A program made the translations under genes and the position numbers. Positions 12,361 to 24,312 of a DNA stretch of 64,000 nt are shown piece by piece. Source of the stretch: Astyanax mexicanus (lineage: Eukaryota; Chordata; Actinopteri; Characiformes; Acestrorhamphidae); assembly GCF_023375975.1 (NCBI RefSeq), contig NC_064410.1, forward strand, positions 54,236,501 to 54,300,500. Reading direction: 5' to 3'. How positions within the stretch are numbered: position 1 is the stretch's first letter; each line of letters opens with the position of its first letter. Under the pieces are notes generated by a model, which made no database searches, was not told the DNA's origin, and saw nothing but the letters and a program-made list of their open reading frames with translations.

Positions 12361-12960
12361 GTAACCCCAATCAAAAAATGCAATGCTGTGTAAAATTTAA
12401 ATAAATGTCAATAAAAACAGAATCCAACAATTTGCGAATTCCACGCTGTATTCACATATCAGAAACTGGAGAACTGAAGGAATCCATGGGCACCCATTTG
12501 TAAATCAGTGCCACCTGAGAGCCTGAAGATCACCAGCATGCAATACTGACTCTTGGACTGTTGCTTCTGCACTGGGATTTCCTCAGATTCTCTGAATACT
12601 TTGATTCTATTATGTTACTGTAGATGGTGGAATTTCCAAAAACTTCACGATTTTACAGTGAAGAATATTTATTTGAAAATGCATTTTTATAGACTGGTAA
12701 ACCCCTGCCCATCTTTGCTTCTAAAAAACTCTCTAAAATGCTGTTTCTATACCCATTTATGTGAGTTAGTTGCAAATTGCTCTAATTTAAGCTGTTGTTT
12801 CTTAGAACCACTTATTTTTCCAGCCTTTTATTGCTCCACCCCAACCTTTTTATAATGAATAAAATGTGGGTCTATGAGATTTGCAAATCATTGCATTGTA
12901 TTTTTATACACATTTACTTACATTTTACACCGCTTCCTAACATTTTTGGAATTGCAGTTA
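12361..12960. mobile_element. Non-autonomous DNA transposon with long terminal inverted repeats
   Basis: The left end (about 12362-12440: 'aaccccaatcaaaaaatgca ... tgtgtaaaatttaaataaa ... aatttgcgaat') is inversely repeated at the right end (about 12880-12960: 'gatttgcaaatcattgc ... acattttacaccgc ... tttttggaattgca'). That gives diverged inverted repeats of about 80 bases around about 440 bases of noncoding DNA. The same type of end ('accccaattccaaaaaagttggga...') is frequent in fish. No transposase is left. Confidence 0.65.
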
Positions 12961-15900
12961 GTACTATGTGTTAAAAATTAAAACTGTATGTAAGCCCACA
13001 CTTCCAGTAGGCCACACTGATTTGTTTTATTGGTTCTACAATAAAACCCTGTGGGACCTCAAATGATATGCTAAATCAATTGGTTAACAAACAATTCACA
13101 ATCATTTCGGCATTACGATTAATTGCTGATTAATGAACTCAGGGTTCCAGGGGTTAATGAACGAGACATTACACTTTTCTTTCCAGATGGTGCTGAAGTC
13201 ACAGAGAGAATTATTTCAAAGGATTATTTTTATCTTGCATCTGTTTCCTTCTGCCATTAGTGGGTTATGGATGCTTGAGCCCTTATTAAAATTTATCCCA
13301 GCCAGAGAAATGAGAAATATGCACAGTTTTGTTTTGACGTCTTATTAGAGACTTCACAGATCCTGGATATACTGTTGATATACTGTGCTTTTATAAGGTA
13401 AATTATTTGGGTTTTGCTTAGTAAGGGTGAGTCACATTGCAGACCCTGTCTAAAACTCCTTTCACTTTTGCAGGAGATCCTGACAGATCTGTTGCACTTG
13501 ACCAGCTTCGGTGTCCTCCAGCAAAGACAAACAAGCCTTTCTATCATTCATTGGTCTCTGCAGCTACACAGCAGTATACCACAAAATCTACAAAATTGGT
13601 GGCCAATTTGTTGCTGTAGAATGTGTTTGAGGATTCAGACATCTGTGACATCTGTGATCTGTCATCTGTGTAGAAGATAGGCCCCACTGGTGAGCGAGGA
13701 AAGGTTAATTAAGAACCCATCAATCTGCCTGAGCTGAACTGTGAGCGTCATATCTGAGGCATTTTGTGGACTCACAGCACAGAGCAGAACGGCGCTGCAG
13801 ATAGAATGGCTAATGAAACATCCCAGGCAGCCATGTGTGCACACGGGTGCAGCAGCCCTCCGGGGACGAGCTATTGGATAGCAAATTAGATTCCCTCGGG
13901 GTAAATGGAACAACCAGCCTAAGAATAGAATTACTTCAGCTTTAGAAAGAAATGGGTTGTTTTGCCAGTCGTTTGTGCTTATTTGCCAAAACTAACCTGA
14001 GCAAAACAAAACAAATCTGGCAAAATCTAATATTTTGAATATTAATATAGCAAATATGGCAATAACAAATTCCTAAACAACAAATTTCTATGAGAAGATG
14101 TAATGTAGTATGGGTGTGGGTGACATCTGGCTCTTTGTTTTTATAGCCTGTCAAGCCATGTGTTCATGTAAGTCCCACCCTATAGAAACACCCTGTGTTC
14201 CTTTTTACATGGCACTGTGCATGCAAGATGGCAGAGTGCAGAATGTAATGTAAAGATAAAAAAAATTTCATCAAGTCATCTTCAAATATATTGATACAAT
14301 ATACCTTTTGAAAGGTTCAGAAGTTTAAAGCAGGGTAGCTGCAAGGCTACTGTGCTTGCGCAGATCTCCATAGCAAGGGGGCTTCCCCACTAGCACTAGC
14401 AGAGCTGACCCTCTACTGCTCTCGGCACAACCAGCAAGCTGATGGGTGGGATTTTATCCGTAAACAGAGAAATCCCATTTGTTTTGCTGTCAGTGGCTGG
14501 TCTCCTCATTAAGGACGTCTGGTTAAAGTTGCGATGCTAAAAGATCCAGCAGCCATGGCAGGGTTTGGGCAGACAAAACTAAGCCGTGGCTAAACACAGA
14601 CCTTTTGTTTTGGTCTGAGTTGCTTTGGTCTGTTCTAGTGCAACATGTACTGTTAGAAAGCAAGCATACAGTAGTGCTCCTTTAAAGCCAGCTTCTGGGT
14701 AACTAAACAGAACAGGAGTGAGATTGATGGCCAAGACGCTGCAGGTTTGTAATTATTCACCCGTTCCTATGAGAAGACGGTGTTGTTTTGCTTCACAGTG
14801 TATAACTCTGATTAACACAGATCAATATTAGTTCAGGGTGTCATGCTGCTACTCAATATTATGACCACGAGGCCCTGTCCTGTATTGACTGAGAGCTTCT
14901 CCAGGTTTTGACCAGGCAAGTACACCATTGATAAATTGCTCGTCTGGCAGCCTGAAGCTGGGGTGAGAACAGGTAGCAATCAGTATGCAAAGTCACGCAT
15001 TCTGACGCTGCTCTTGCCCGAGGGATAAATATAGACCTGAGTGCTTCTCAGCAGTTTTCTGCTCAAGTGGTGTCCATGCAGCACCTCCTCACTTTCTAAA
15101 ATCTTGGCCTTTATCTTTGCCGTTTTCTCAGCTACCGCTCACTCTTGCTGGAAGGCATAGCTGTCTAACTGACATATTCAGAAGCATTTCACACCTCTGC
15201 ACATTTTTTTCTGATATCTGCTCTGGAGCTGCCAAATAAAGATATGTAGCAATGTTATCATTGCTTTTGTAAGGAACATATACTTTTGCAGACTAGAGAG
15301 GGTTTTACACTGTGTCTATCCATATACAAATCCAGTATATAAGTGTAGTAAAAACAACAAAAAAGGTGAACCCAAATGGAAACATCAGAAGATCACAATC
15401 GCTGCGAAATCAAAGGCTATGCGCTCCTCATTTTTCCTCAGTTCCCAGCTTTGTATGCCAGGGATGAAATATAGCCGAACAGAATCCAGTCACGCCAAAC
15501 CTGTAGTGTTTCTCTAGAAAAGGGTAGAGTAATGTACAGCAGTTGTGTGACCTTTTCTGTGTTCATAAGCTAAAAACATTGATTTACCACAGATTCTGTC
15601 ACAGTTGTAGAATTACAGCTTTGGGAAAAAGCAAAACAAAAGAAAGCTACTCTCAAACAGTGGTTTCCTTCATCATAATGTGCATTGTTTTGATGAAATT
15701 AAGCTAAAACTGTTGTCAAATGAACGGCTATTTTATTCATGTTTCCAATTACTAATGATGAACAATAAGGAAAGGCTCATCAGGTTTAAAGTACAGACAG
15801 AATGTCCGAAACACTCAAAATGTCCAGTGTACTGTGGGTAGGTTCCTCTGAAATGCAAATAAGCCTATCTATTGTAAGCTTGCTTCTCATTCAGAGTCTC

Positions 15901-16530
15901 TGCTAGGCTTTGATCATTTCCAGCAGTGTCCTGCTGTTGGCTTGCCTCCTGCAGCACCTCCAACTCGCCAAAGCCTAGCTACCAAACACACACTAACCCA
16001 ATACAGGGACATATAGTTTTCTATGTGTAAATTAACAGATGTTTGTGTTCAATATATTTTCTCGTTATTTGAAATTAATATCAATGACATATTAACTATA
16101 GGGATGCTATTTGAAAAGGTGCTGTGGCTTTAAAATATAACAACTATTGTATGTGTATGTATGTGGTATCTAGTATGCAATTCTCTCAGAGCCTTGTATA
16201 AGATATACTTATTAGATGTATAATTTACCACATATTAGTTTTAGATGTGATAATCATATAGTTTCTCAATCATTTTTATTTATTTTCACAGAAACAAGAA
16301 AAAGTATACTTTAGTATTGCATAGTCAATGGGACTTCAACAATAGGATTTATTTGGAGGAAGGGGCTACAGCATGAATTTGAAAGCTATTATGACATATT
16401 TATGTTTATTAAGACTCAAGCCTTGCTCTCAGCATATTTAACTAGTGTTTAGATTTGAAGGGTCCTGGGGTCAGTTGCACCAGCTGTGCATAAGTACAAA
16501 CGTGAGCTAGTTATAACGCAGGTGTTTACT
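12961..16530. other. Intergenic DNA, no gene seen
   Basis: This is moderately AT-rich, mostly non-repetitive sequence. The 13680-13930 and 14850-15240 stretches are less repetitive and slightly GC-richer, but no exon with convincing splice sites and protein similarity could be read. Confidence 0.45.
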
Positions 16531-16534
16531 GAGT

Positions 16535-16825
16535 GCAGATTTACTTGATTTCTGAACTCTTAAAACTTTCTGAATATGAACTTGTTTTCTTTGCATTATT
16601 TGAGGTCTGAAAGCTCTGCATCTTTTTTGTTATTTTAGCCATTTCTCATTTTCTGCAAATAAAAACTCTAAATGACAATATTTTTATTTGGAATTTAGGT
16701 GAAATGTGGATTGTAGTTTACAGAATAAAACAACAATGTTCATTTTACTCAAACATATACCTATAAACAGCAAAACCAGAGAAACTGATTCAGAAACTGA
16801 AATAAACTCTTATTTTTTCCCAAAG

Positions 16826-16826
<1 letters not shown>
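16535..16826 (+). mobile_element. Tc1-like deletion derivative, right part
   Basis: It shares the block 'gatttctgaactcttaaaac ... gaacttgtttt ... ccatttctcatttt ... caaataaaaactct' and the end 'gagaaactgattcagaaact' with the better copy at 62724-63133. It ends in a decayed terminal repeat ('ttttttcccaaagc') that runs directly into the (TA)31 array. The 5' part with the transposase remnant is missing. Confidence 0.75.

Positions 16827-16888
<62 letters not shown>
16827..16888. repeat. (TA)31 microsatellite at the end of a Tc1-like element
   Basis: This is an uninterrupted TA run starting exactly where the Tc1-like terminal repeat ends. Tc1/mariner elements insert at TA, so the array probably grew from the target-site TA. 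Confidence 0.95.
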
Positions 16889-16892
<4 letters not shown>

Positions 16893-17379
16893 TATAAAGA
16901 TATAAAAATATATATGAAACCCACATATTATCCAATAAGACATGCGGTTATGCTTGTGTTAATTCCTGTAATAATATTTTCATAAATTCTACATGAATTC
17001 TAACATCAGTACTGATGTACAACCTCATTTCCAAGGCATATGTTGACTGACATGTTATAGCTACTTGCTTCTTATTTGCGTAAAGTTGAAAATATCTCTA
17101 CATTTGCCTCTTGCTTCGCCTTGCTAAAATATGTGATTTTTATATGTTTGTTATGTTTTGCCTTAAACTACAGTTTTATCTCATAAATAACTACAAAAAC
17201 AGTCCAAACACAAGCTAAACCTCATTATAGTAGCATTAGCTTATCTTAGCTGTAGCGTTAGCTTAGCTTAATTTAGTGTAACCATGGCTACTACATTTAA
17301 CCGAGCTACATTTTCTCTTAACGTTTTTTTTTAGTTATTAGTGGTAGAGAGCGATTCATTTTTCCCCACCTATATTCCA

Positions 17380-17731
17380 ACAAGCCCCGCCTCCTTCGCT
17401 CGGATTGGCCAATAGTTCTTACTCACTCTCACTCTGCCGGTGAGCTCTGAGGAGTATCAGAGGCGCATGACCTACGAGCCAATCCCATCGCAGGACACGA
17501 AATACTACCAGCCAATCGAAGCGTGGAAGGCGGGACTGCCCGAATACGGGTGTGTAAAAAATAACCCTGTGCACATAACGTTACCGCTACAAGCCCACAT
17601 CTGCCGGAGAGCCTCTCCGCTCAATGGATTCAGCCGAACCGCAGCAGCACTTGTTATAAAAATGAAACAGGAGGAGAATATGATTTTAAAGGAGTAAAAA
17701 TGAGCTCAGGACGCGAGTAACTGGTTTCGGG
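17380..17731 (+). promoter_or_regulatory. slc29a4: Probable slc29a4 promoter and noncoding first exon
   Basis: This is a CpG-richer island 8.7 kb upstream of the first coding exon on the same strand. It carries a GC box (CCCCGCC near 17386), a paired ATTGG/CCAAT (17404-17413) and two more CCAAT motifs (about 17478 and 17512). It ends at a consensus donor (CGGG|GTGAGC, GT at 17732-17733). The first coding exon begins with untranslated sequence, so at least one upstream noncoding exon is expected, and this is the best candidate. The exact start site is unknown. The open frame across it starts at GTG and has no known similarity. Confidence 0.5.
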
Positions 17732-18549
17732 GTGAGCTTTAACCTGTTGTTTCTCTGATCTGTAAACGGCACGGGGCTGAACAGGGGGATGAATTATGCA
17801 CTGGGTGATTTGTATTGTTCTGTATTGTTGATGAATAATGAAAATGTGTTTGCTGTAGTCAGACTTTAGGCTGTCTCTAGCGTTTTAAACATTAACCAGG
17901 GTCTGTTTGTGTAGGAAAAAGCAGTATTACTGACATTTAAAAGAGTGTTTTTCTATGTGAGAGTTGTGTTTCTTATCCTTTTCACCTATTGTATTTCCAA
18001 ATTTACTTTAAAGATACTGCAGCAAATTGTGGAAAAACACATTGTTGTCTATTTTCATAGATTTTCAAATGTATTAAAATACATTTTGCATATGATTTAG
18101 ACCAGGGTCCACACAAACAATGACATCCATCCACAGTGCTGCTGCTTGGTTTGTGATGACTAATTAGAAAATTAGAAAAATAGTCCCAATGGGTAACAAA
18201 CATTAGCTCAAACATTAGCTACCATTCCCTTTTTTTTCTTTAGCTCAACATAACTGTTACACTAATATACTACTACTTTTCATACCCCCCACCCCCCTTC
18301 TTCATTACTGAATCATCAGGTAATCAATCAATCAATCACTTCACTTAGCTAACCTAGCTCATGTTTTGAGAGCTGCCAACTGTCAAGCTCATCAGTAAGC
18401 AGCTCATATGCACTCACTGTAGCATAATGTTATTATTGCTGTTCCACAGTCCAGCATCCATCCAACACACAGTTACATGTTTGGGAACACAGCTGACATG
18501 TTTTCTTCATGTTTTCTGCAAGGTGTTTGGTCTCTATCATGTTGAAAAT

Positions 18550-19400
18550 CTTTCAAAAATATTTTAATATTTTAGTTTCCTGGTTGAAAGCCTTTTCCTT
18601 AATGAAAAATCTTTTTTTTGCTGGTTGGTAGTCTCTTTCCCACATTTAATATGCATTTAAAGAGTGTTATTTGCTGGTTTAGAATCCAGATAATCCTGGA
18701 AATCATTAAAAAACATTTTGTTGCTCGTTTATAGCCTTTTCAAAGATTAAACATTATGTTTTGCTGTTTATGTGTTTTCCCCATATTTAATACCCCTTTT
18801 AAGATCACCCTCACCACTCTGATGCTTCATCATGATTAAAATCATTAAAGACATTTCTTTGCTGATTTAGAGGCTTTCCAATGATGAAAGATCATTTTTT
18901 TGCTGGTCAGTGGTGTTTCCACATTTAATATCCCTTTTAGGAATACTCTTCGCTGGTTTAGAATAATCTGTATAATGCTGGAAATCATTTAAAAAAGATT
19001 GTGTTGCTGGTTTAGAGTCTTTTCCACATTTAATACTCATTTTAAGCACCTTTAGCTGGTTCAGAATCTTTTTTTTGTGTTGGACATAATTTTAAAAGAC
19101 CATGATTTGCAGATTTTCAACCTTTCTCGTAAAAGAAATGTTCTAAAAACAAACTAAATTCTAGTTAGGTGTCTTTCCCACATTACATATCCATTTAAGA
19201 CAACATTTTTCTGGTTTAGAGCCTTTATAATCTTGTATTTTCTTTTTAAATGAGATTGTTTGCTGTTATAGAACAGTTATTGTGTTCATCATCCATTTAA
19301 GACCACTGTTTGCTGGTTAAGAGCCTTTAAATCTCTTAAAACCTTTTTTACTCAAGTTTAAAATGCATTTAGGATGAACTTTTGCTGGTTTAGAGCCCCT
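18550..19400. repeat. Old degenerate minisatellite, 'tttgctggtttagagccttt' core
   Basis: About 850 bases repeat the phrases 'tttgctggtttagagtc', 'ttcccacatttaatatcc' and 'atttaagaccac' in fixed order and orientation with much drift. The period is roughly 50 bases or twice that. No reading frame is preserved across units. Confidence 0.75.
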
Positions 19401-20239
19401 ATTGTGGTGGAAATGCTGGTCTACCCATATAGAAATCTGATATATAGCCATATATGTTCGTATATTATATATGATTAGGCATATATTCTGAATTATGTGG
19501 ACATATTTAAAGTGTACACATATATACTTGTATTATTCATGGAGCAGGAACTTGCATAGTATACCAATGTTTTGGCCACCATGTCTAATTGAAGCTAAAG
19601 AATTTTCCATTGACCTGCACAATATGTTTGTAGGGTCTCCTGTACTGAATGTTGATTTGATTTATTCCAGAGATGTATTTCTGTTTACATAGACAATTCT
19701 AGATACCGCCAGTCACAAAGTCAGTGTAAATTGAAAGAGTTTATTTCAGGTTATTTTAGAGAATTTCTATTGGTCCATTCATCATTAAATGTTGACACAG
19801 TTTAAGGGACAGTTTGTGTGTTCAAATTATGTCAGAAACTAAATATTGACAAAAATGGAGATACCTGTTTTTCATTGGACATTGACGATATGTGATATGT
19901 TTGTTATTTGTTATATTGCAATACTTCATTTGTGTATTGGTAGATGATTTTATTATTCAGGAAATCTCTCCCCTAAAGGGCATGTTTGGCTGGTTTAGAG
20001 CACAGAATGTACCTTCTGCTACAAACCTGCTCTTTCAGCTGACAGTTCAGGCAACAGCTGTTGTTCTGTGTCTTTTATCTTATTTGCAGTTCTTTCTGCT
20101 GTTGACATACAGTAACATAGTCAAACAACCACAGACACTGTGATGACAGATATGACATGCTGGTTAAGTTGAATGAGAGGTGGCTGTGTTAATGTACTGT
20201 AACTCTGTGTATACAGTGCTGGAGGTGATGCTTCTGCTT

Positions 20240-20470
20240 AGCTTGTAGACTCAGTTCGGTTCAGTTCAGCTGTATTGTTATGCTAATACAGGGTTGCACA
20301 GTACAACAAAGCACTGTTAGGCAAGATCTCCTGTGCAGTAATAAAGATGTGGGACTTTGGACATTAGTACAAAGGCAACTTACAAAACACAAGGTGCGTA
20401 GACAATAAGTACAATAGATAAGAGACAATAAATGCAGTAAAACTATATACATGTTGCCCTTTTGCAATAA
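20240..20470. repeat. Interspersed repeat fragment
   Basis: A 'ttcagctgtattgttatgctaatac ... acagtacaacaaagcactgtt ... acaataagtac' segment resembles a common fish dispersed repeat. A related, better preserved segment is at 38960-39215. The superfamily is not clear. A short (ATTCTT)n run follows at about 20724-20750. Confidence 0.45.
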
Positions 20471-21252
20471 TTACATCATCAGCTTATCGTACATTATATG
20501 GACATTTTTGAGGACCCCAATGGTGCCTGTTTTGTTTATGTAGCAAAGAAAAGTCCATTGAAGTGAACAAGTAGTGTTTACATTGTTAGAAAACAGTGTT
20601 TTTATTTCAGATTTTTTTTATTTTTAAGGGCTATTTAAATTTATTATAAAGGGTTATACTTTAATGCCAATGTCTAAATATTCTTAACATTGTATTGTTC
20701 ATTATACAACGAATATATGTACTATTCTTATTCTTATTCTTATTCTTATTATCAGGGGCATAAGAAAGATCTTGAAGATCTTAATTGCAAATATATTATC
20801 CAAAATAATCTGATTATCATGACAGACCTATTTGTGGTTATGATAATTTGTTTAAATTGAATTTAATTTAATTGTTATTAAAGGTATACTGGGTTGTACA
20901 CTACAATGAAACACTATTAGTTAATATACTAGTAGTTAACTATAGGTAATATGTAGGTCCAGTGATTATAATTAGGTGAAAGTGTGTATAAATGAAAGGG
21001 TTAATATGGTGTGGTGTTGTAGGTAGAGGTAAAGCAGGTGTGGTGTTTTTAACCCCAGCATCACATTATGTAAACAAAGCATAACAAAGCAGAATAGCAT
21101 GCTAGCATAGCAGCTAGGTTAATTGACTAATATTAAAAAGGTCTAGTATAAATAAAATTAAATCAAATGTATTTGTATAAATTGTTACAAAGCAGCTTTT
21201 TTACAGTAATAGGAAAGAGATACACAAGACATAAGACATTAGCATTGTGGAA

Positions 21253-21500
21253 TGGTTTCCCAGACAGAGATTAAGCCTAGTCTTGGACTACACAGCATTC
21301 TGAATGGATTCTCAATTGAAAGGGAAATATAGTCCAAGACTAGGCTTAATCCCTGTCTAGGAGACTGTCTTTTGTTTGGTTTCCCCAGACATGGATTTAG
21401 CCTACTCCTGGACTACATTCTTTTTATTTCAGAAAAGAATCTCCATTCAGAATTCTGTGTAGTCTGAGACGAGGCCTAATCCCTGTCTGGGAAACCAGCC
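21253..21500. mobile_element. Two adjacent foldback (hairpin) MITE units
   Basis: The first unit (about 21253-21361) begins 'tggtttcccagacagagatt' and ends in the complementary 'aatccctgtctag', with 'agcctagtcttggacta' and 'tagtccaagactaggct' as the inner stem. The second (about 21379-21500) repeats the design and ends 'ccctgtctgggaaaccagcc'. Each unit can fold on itself with almost no loop. They are non-coding. Confidence 0.8.
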
Positions 21501-23544
21501 CAAAGGGATACTGTGTAAGTATAAATACAGTATATAGTTTAAGAATAGTAGAAGATGAAAAGATGCTTGTGATTCCAGGTGTATATCCGCTCTATGCTGT
21601 GTTTATACTGCTGTCCATGACTGTTCAGGGCTGTATATCTAAATACTGCATTATGAATCTGACATGGTCAAATATAAAATCTATTTTACACTTTTTTACA
21701 CCTTGTCACTGCATGTTCCTGCTATCTGAAATGCATCCCTTATTTTAGCTACAAATGTGTCTCCGGTTACAAGAGACATAATAGACAAATTTGTTTGTTG
21801 TGCAACAATGTTACTGCCATTTTGGAAACAAACCAGGTACCAGGTACCAAACAGCAGGTAAAGTCAAGTAGTGTAGGTAACCTGCTGTGAAAAAGCTCCA
21901 TTAATGTTTGTGGTTTAAATAAGTCAGCCTTCTCCAAAGGCCTCTCTGATCATATTCTAATCATCTGCAGCTAATGTGCTGCACTTCTTTCTAATTTAAG
22001 TAGTAATAAATGTGTTTGTGTGGAAGGGTGTCCTAACTTGTTTACTAGATTGCATTTCTATTAATTATACTTTGCAATCACTTTTTGAAGGACATTAGTT
22101 ATATTTTCTCTCAGTCTAATGAAGATCCATTAAATGTCTGTATGTATGGTTTTATGGGCTGTCTTTCTTTTTTATTAGGGATTCATCGATGTGAGAATTT
22201 TGTGCTGAAGCAGATATACACATTTCTAACTTATAGAGAGACTAGACACAATAGTCACTTTGCAGTATGTGTGATGTCACTTGTTGCAATGGTTTAATTC
22301 TTGACACAAGAAGTAGATACACAGCGATACACAGCGCTGTCTCTGTGTCTGTGTAAGTGACAGGTTCCTGCTGCCTGAGAAGTGTGAGAAGGAGGGGGAG
22401 CGTGAGGGTAGGGGGGGCAGGAGTAAACAAGAGGTAAAACACGGCCTCCATCCACATGGCTGGGCATGTGCTTGTAAACGCACGTGTTAAAAGCTGTGCA
22501 CCTCAGTACAGCACAGTTTTGCGCAGATATTTCCATTTACAACTAAATTCATGCTTTTAATCACAGAAAAAGCTTTTATTTACCTTTTAAAAAGCCATTT
22601 AAATGCCTGATTAAAGGGCCGATTGCTGTTAATTTGCTGTTTTTCTTCGGGTATTGAGTGCTCTGTGCTGACTCTGTGGGGGGGGTGGGGTTAGTGACGT
22701 CATGGGCCCTGCATTGTTTAATATAGCGATATATACAGACGAAAAAAGAACATTTGCAATGTAAAATTTTTCTAATATCGTACAGCTCTAGTTTGAAATA
22801 TTGACCATATTGATAACAATATAATTCCAATATAATCATGTATCCCCATGCTGTTTACATCTGGCTGTTCTGTTCTTTTCAGAAAGAATACAAAACTGTA
22901 TAAATGTAATTTTCTAAAACTGCTCTTTGATCTAACTCAAACCCACACTGTTCTCTAGCATGCAGGCTGGGGAAATTTCCATTAATAACAGAGATATAGC
23001 AACAGAGATTAGCATATACAATAATAATGACAACTCTCGTAGCTTAAATAGCCTGTGACTAACCCCACTTACTGTAATTGCCTGATTGTGCACATTGTGT
23101 GAGTTGATTGCTGGAGCTGCTGCGGTTGGTAGCAGTGCTTTATGTGACTGTGTGCAGCCCAGGCCTAGTAATAATTATGCTGAATAGGCTCTGTATTACT
23201 GAGCTTAGTTAAGTGATGTCAGTGGATGGCAGTTCTGGAGTAATGACATAGAGAAGATCATGGTAGAAGAAATAAAAGAAGGTCAGAAGGAAGCGTATAT
23301 GGCCTCTCCTGCACTGTAGCAGGGCTATGAGACGTAAAATAACATGACAAACTAAGCAGAAAGTGGCTCGCGGCTTCACTTGCTCTTACCGGGCTGGTGT
23401 GCTCAGTCACTGAATTGCTCTCTGACAGCACTCACATCTCACATCACAGCCAGCTTTCATCTCGCCCGCCTCCAACAGTCATTAGACTCATCTGCAGTAA
23501 TACTATCATCATGTGTCCACTGACTTTTACAGGTTTTTACCACA

Positions 23545-24312
23545 ATATACTCTATATGGACAAATGTTATTTGGAACCCTTTTAATGAATGCATACAACT
23601 GCTTTAAGTTGGACCCATCGCTGACACAGATACAAATACACATACACAGCTTGTCTACTGCCTGTAGAGAAGTACTGCCAATAGAATAGAACACTATGGA
23701 GCAAATAATGCCCTACCAGCATTAAGCTTTGGAGCAGTGGAGCTGTGTTTTGTTGAATGCTGAATGAGTTGTGGGCAAGGTGAGGTTGTTGCTGAATATC
23801 TATTTAAAAATAAGGCCTGTCTTAAAATATCTTGGTTCCACTTTATTATAACGTGTCTCTAGTAATCTCTGACATACTGACATCTCCTTCCCAAAGTTAC
23901 AACAGGTACAGCAAGATAGAAATATAAATATAAAAGAATTAAAAAGAGATCTGTCCTGCACATCCGTTTAGAATGGTTTAAGCTCAACTACTTATTTATT
24001 TCATAAATAGAATTAGTGCTTCTTTTCATATCCAAAGAAAACCTGCAAAACAGAAAGAAAAACTAGCTAAAACATCCCTTAATGAATCAATATATTCTCA
24101 AATCGAATAGTAAATTAAATCAAATTGAACATTGTGAATGGGAATCGAATCATTTCGGGAAATCAGTGGTGATACCCAGTCCTAGTTTAAGACTTACCTG
24201 CACAGTGGAGACAGTTACTTAAACAAGAGCAGCACAAACTCTTTTTAATTTCCCTAAATTAAGAAGAAACAATGAATGTTCATGTGTCCCAGTACTTTTG
24301 TCCATACAGTGC
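23545..24312. mobile_element. Decayed DNA transposon with 'tatggacaaaagt' ends
   Basis: The left end (about 23547-23590: 'ctctatatggacaaatgtta ... tttaatgaatg') is inverted at the right end (about 24268-24312: 'aatgaatgttcatgtgtccc agtacttttgtccatacagt'). The interior ('agtactgccaatagaatag ... agcattaagctttggagca gtgg') is related to the stretch at 45990-46190, so two relics of one family are present. No open transposase remains. Confidence 0.65.

Noticed and set aside
13133..13680. Possible exons of an intergenic gene (several overlapping short frames)
   Set aside because: No consistent strand, splice phase or protein similarity could be found.
17440..17697. 85-codon frame in the slc29a4 promoter island
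   Set aside because: It starts at GTG, matches no protein, and overlaps CCAAT motifs; better read as promoter and leader.
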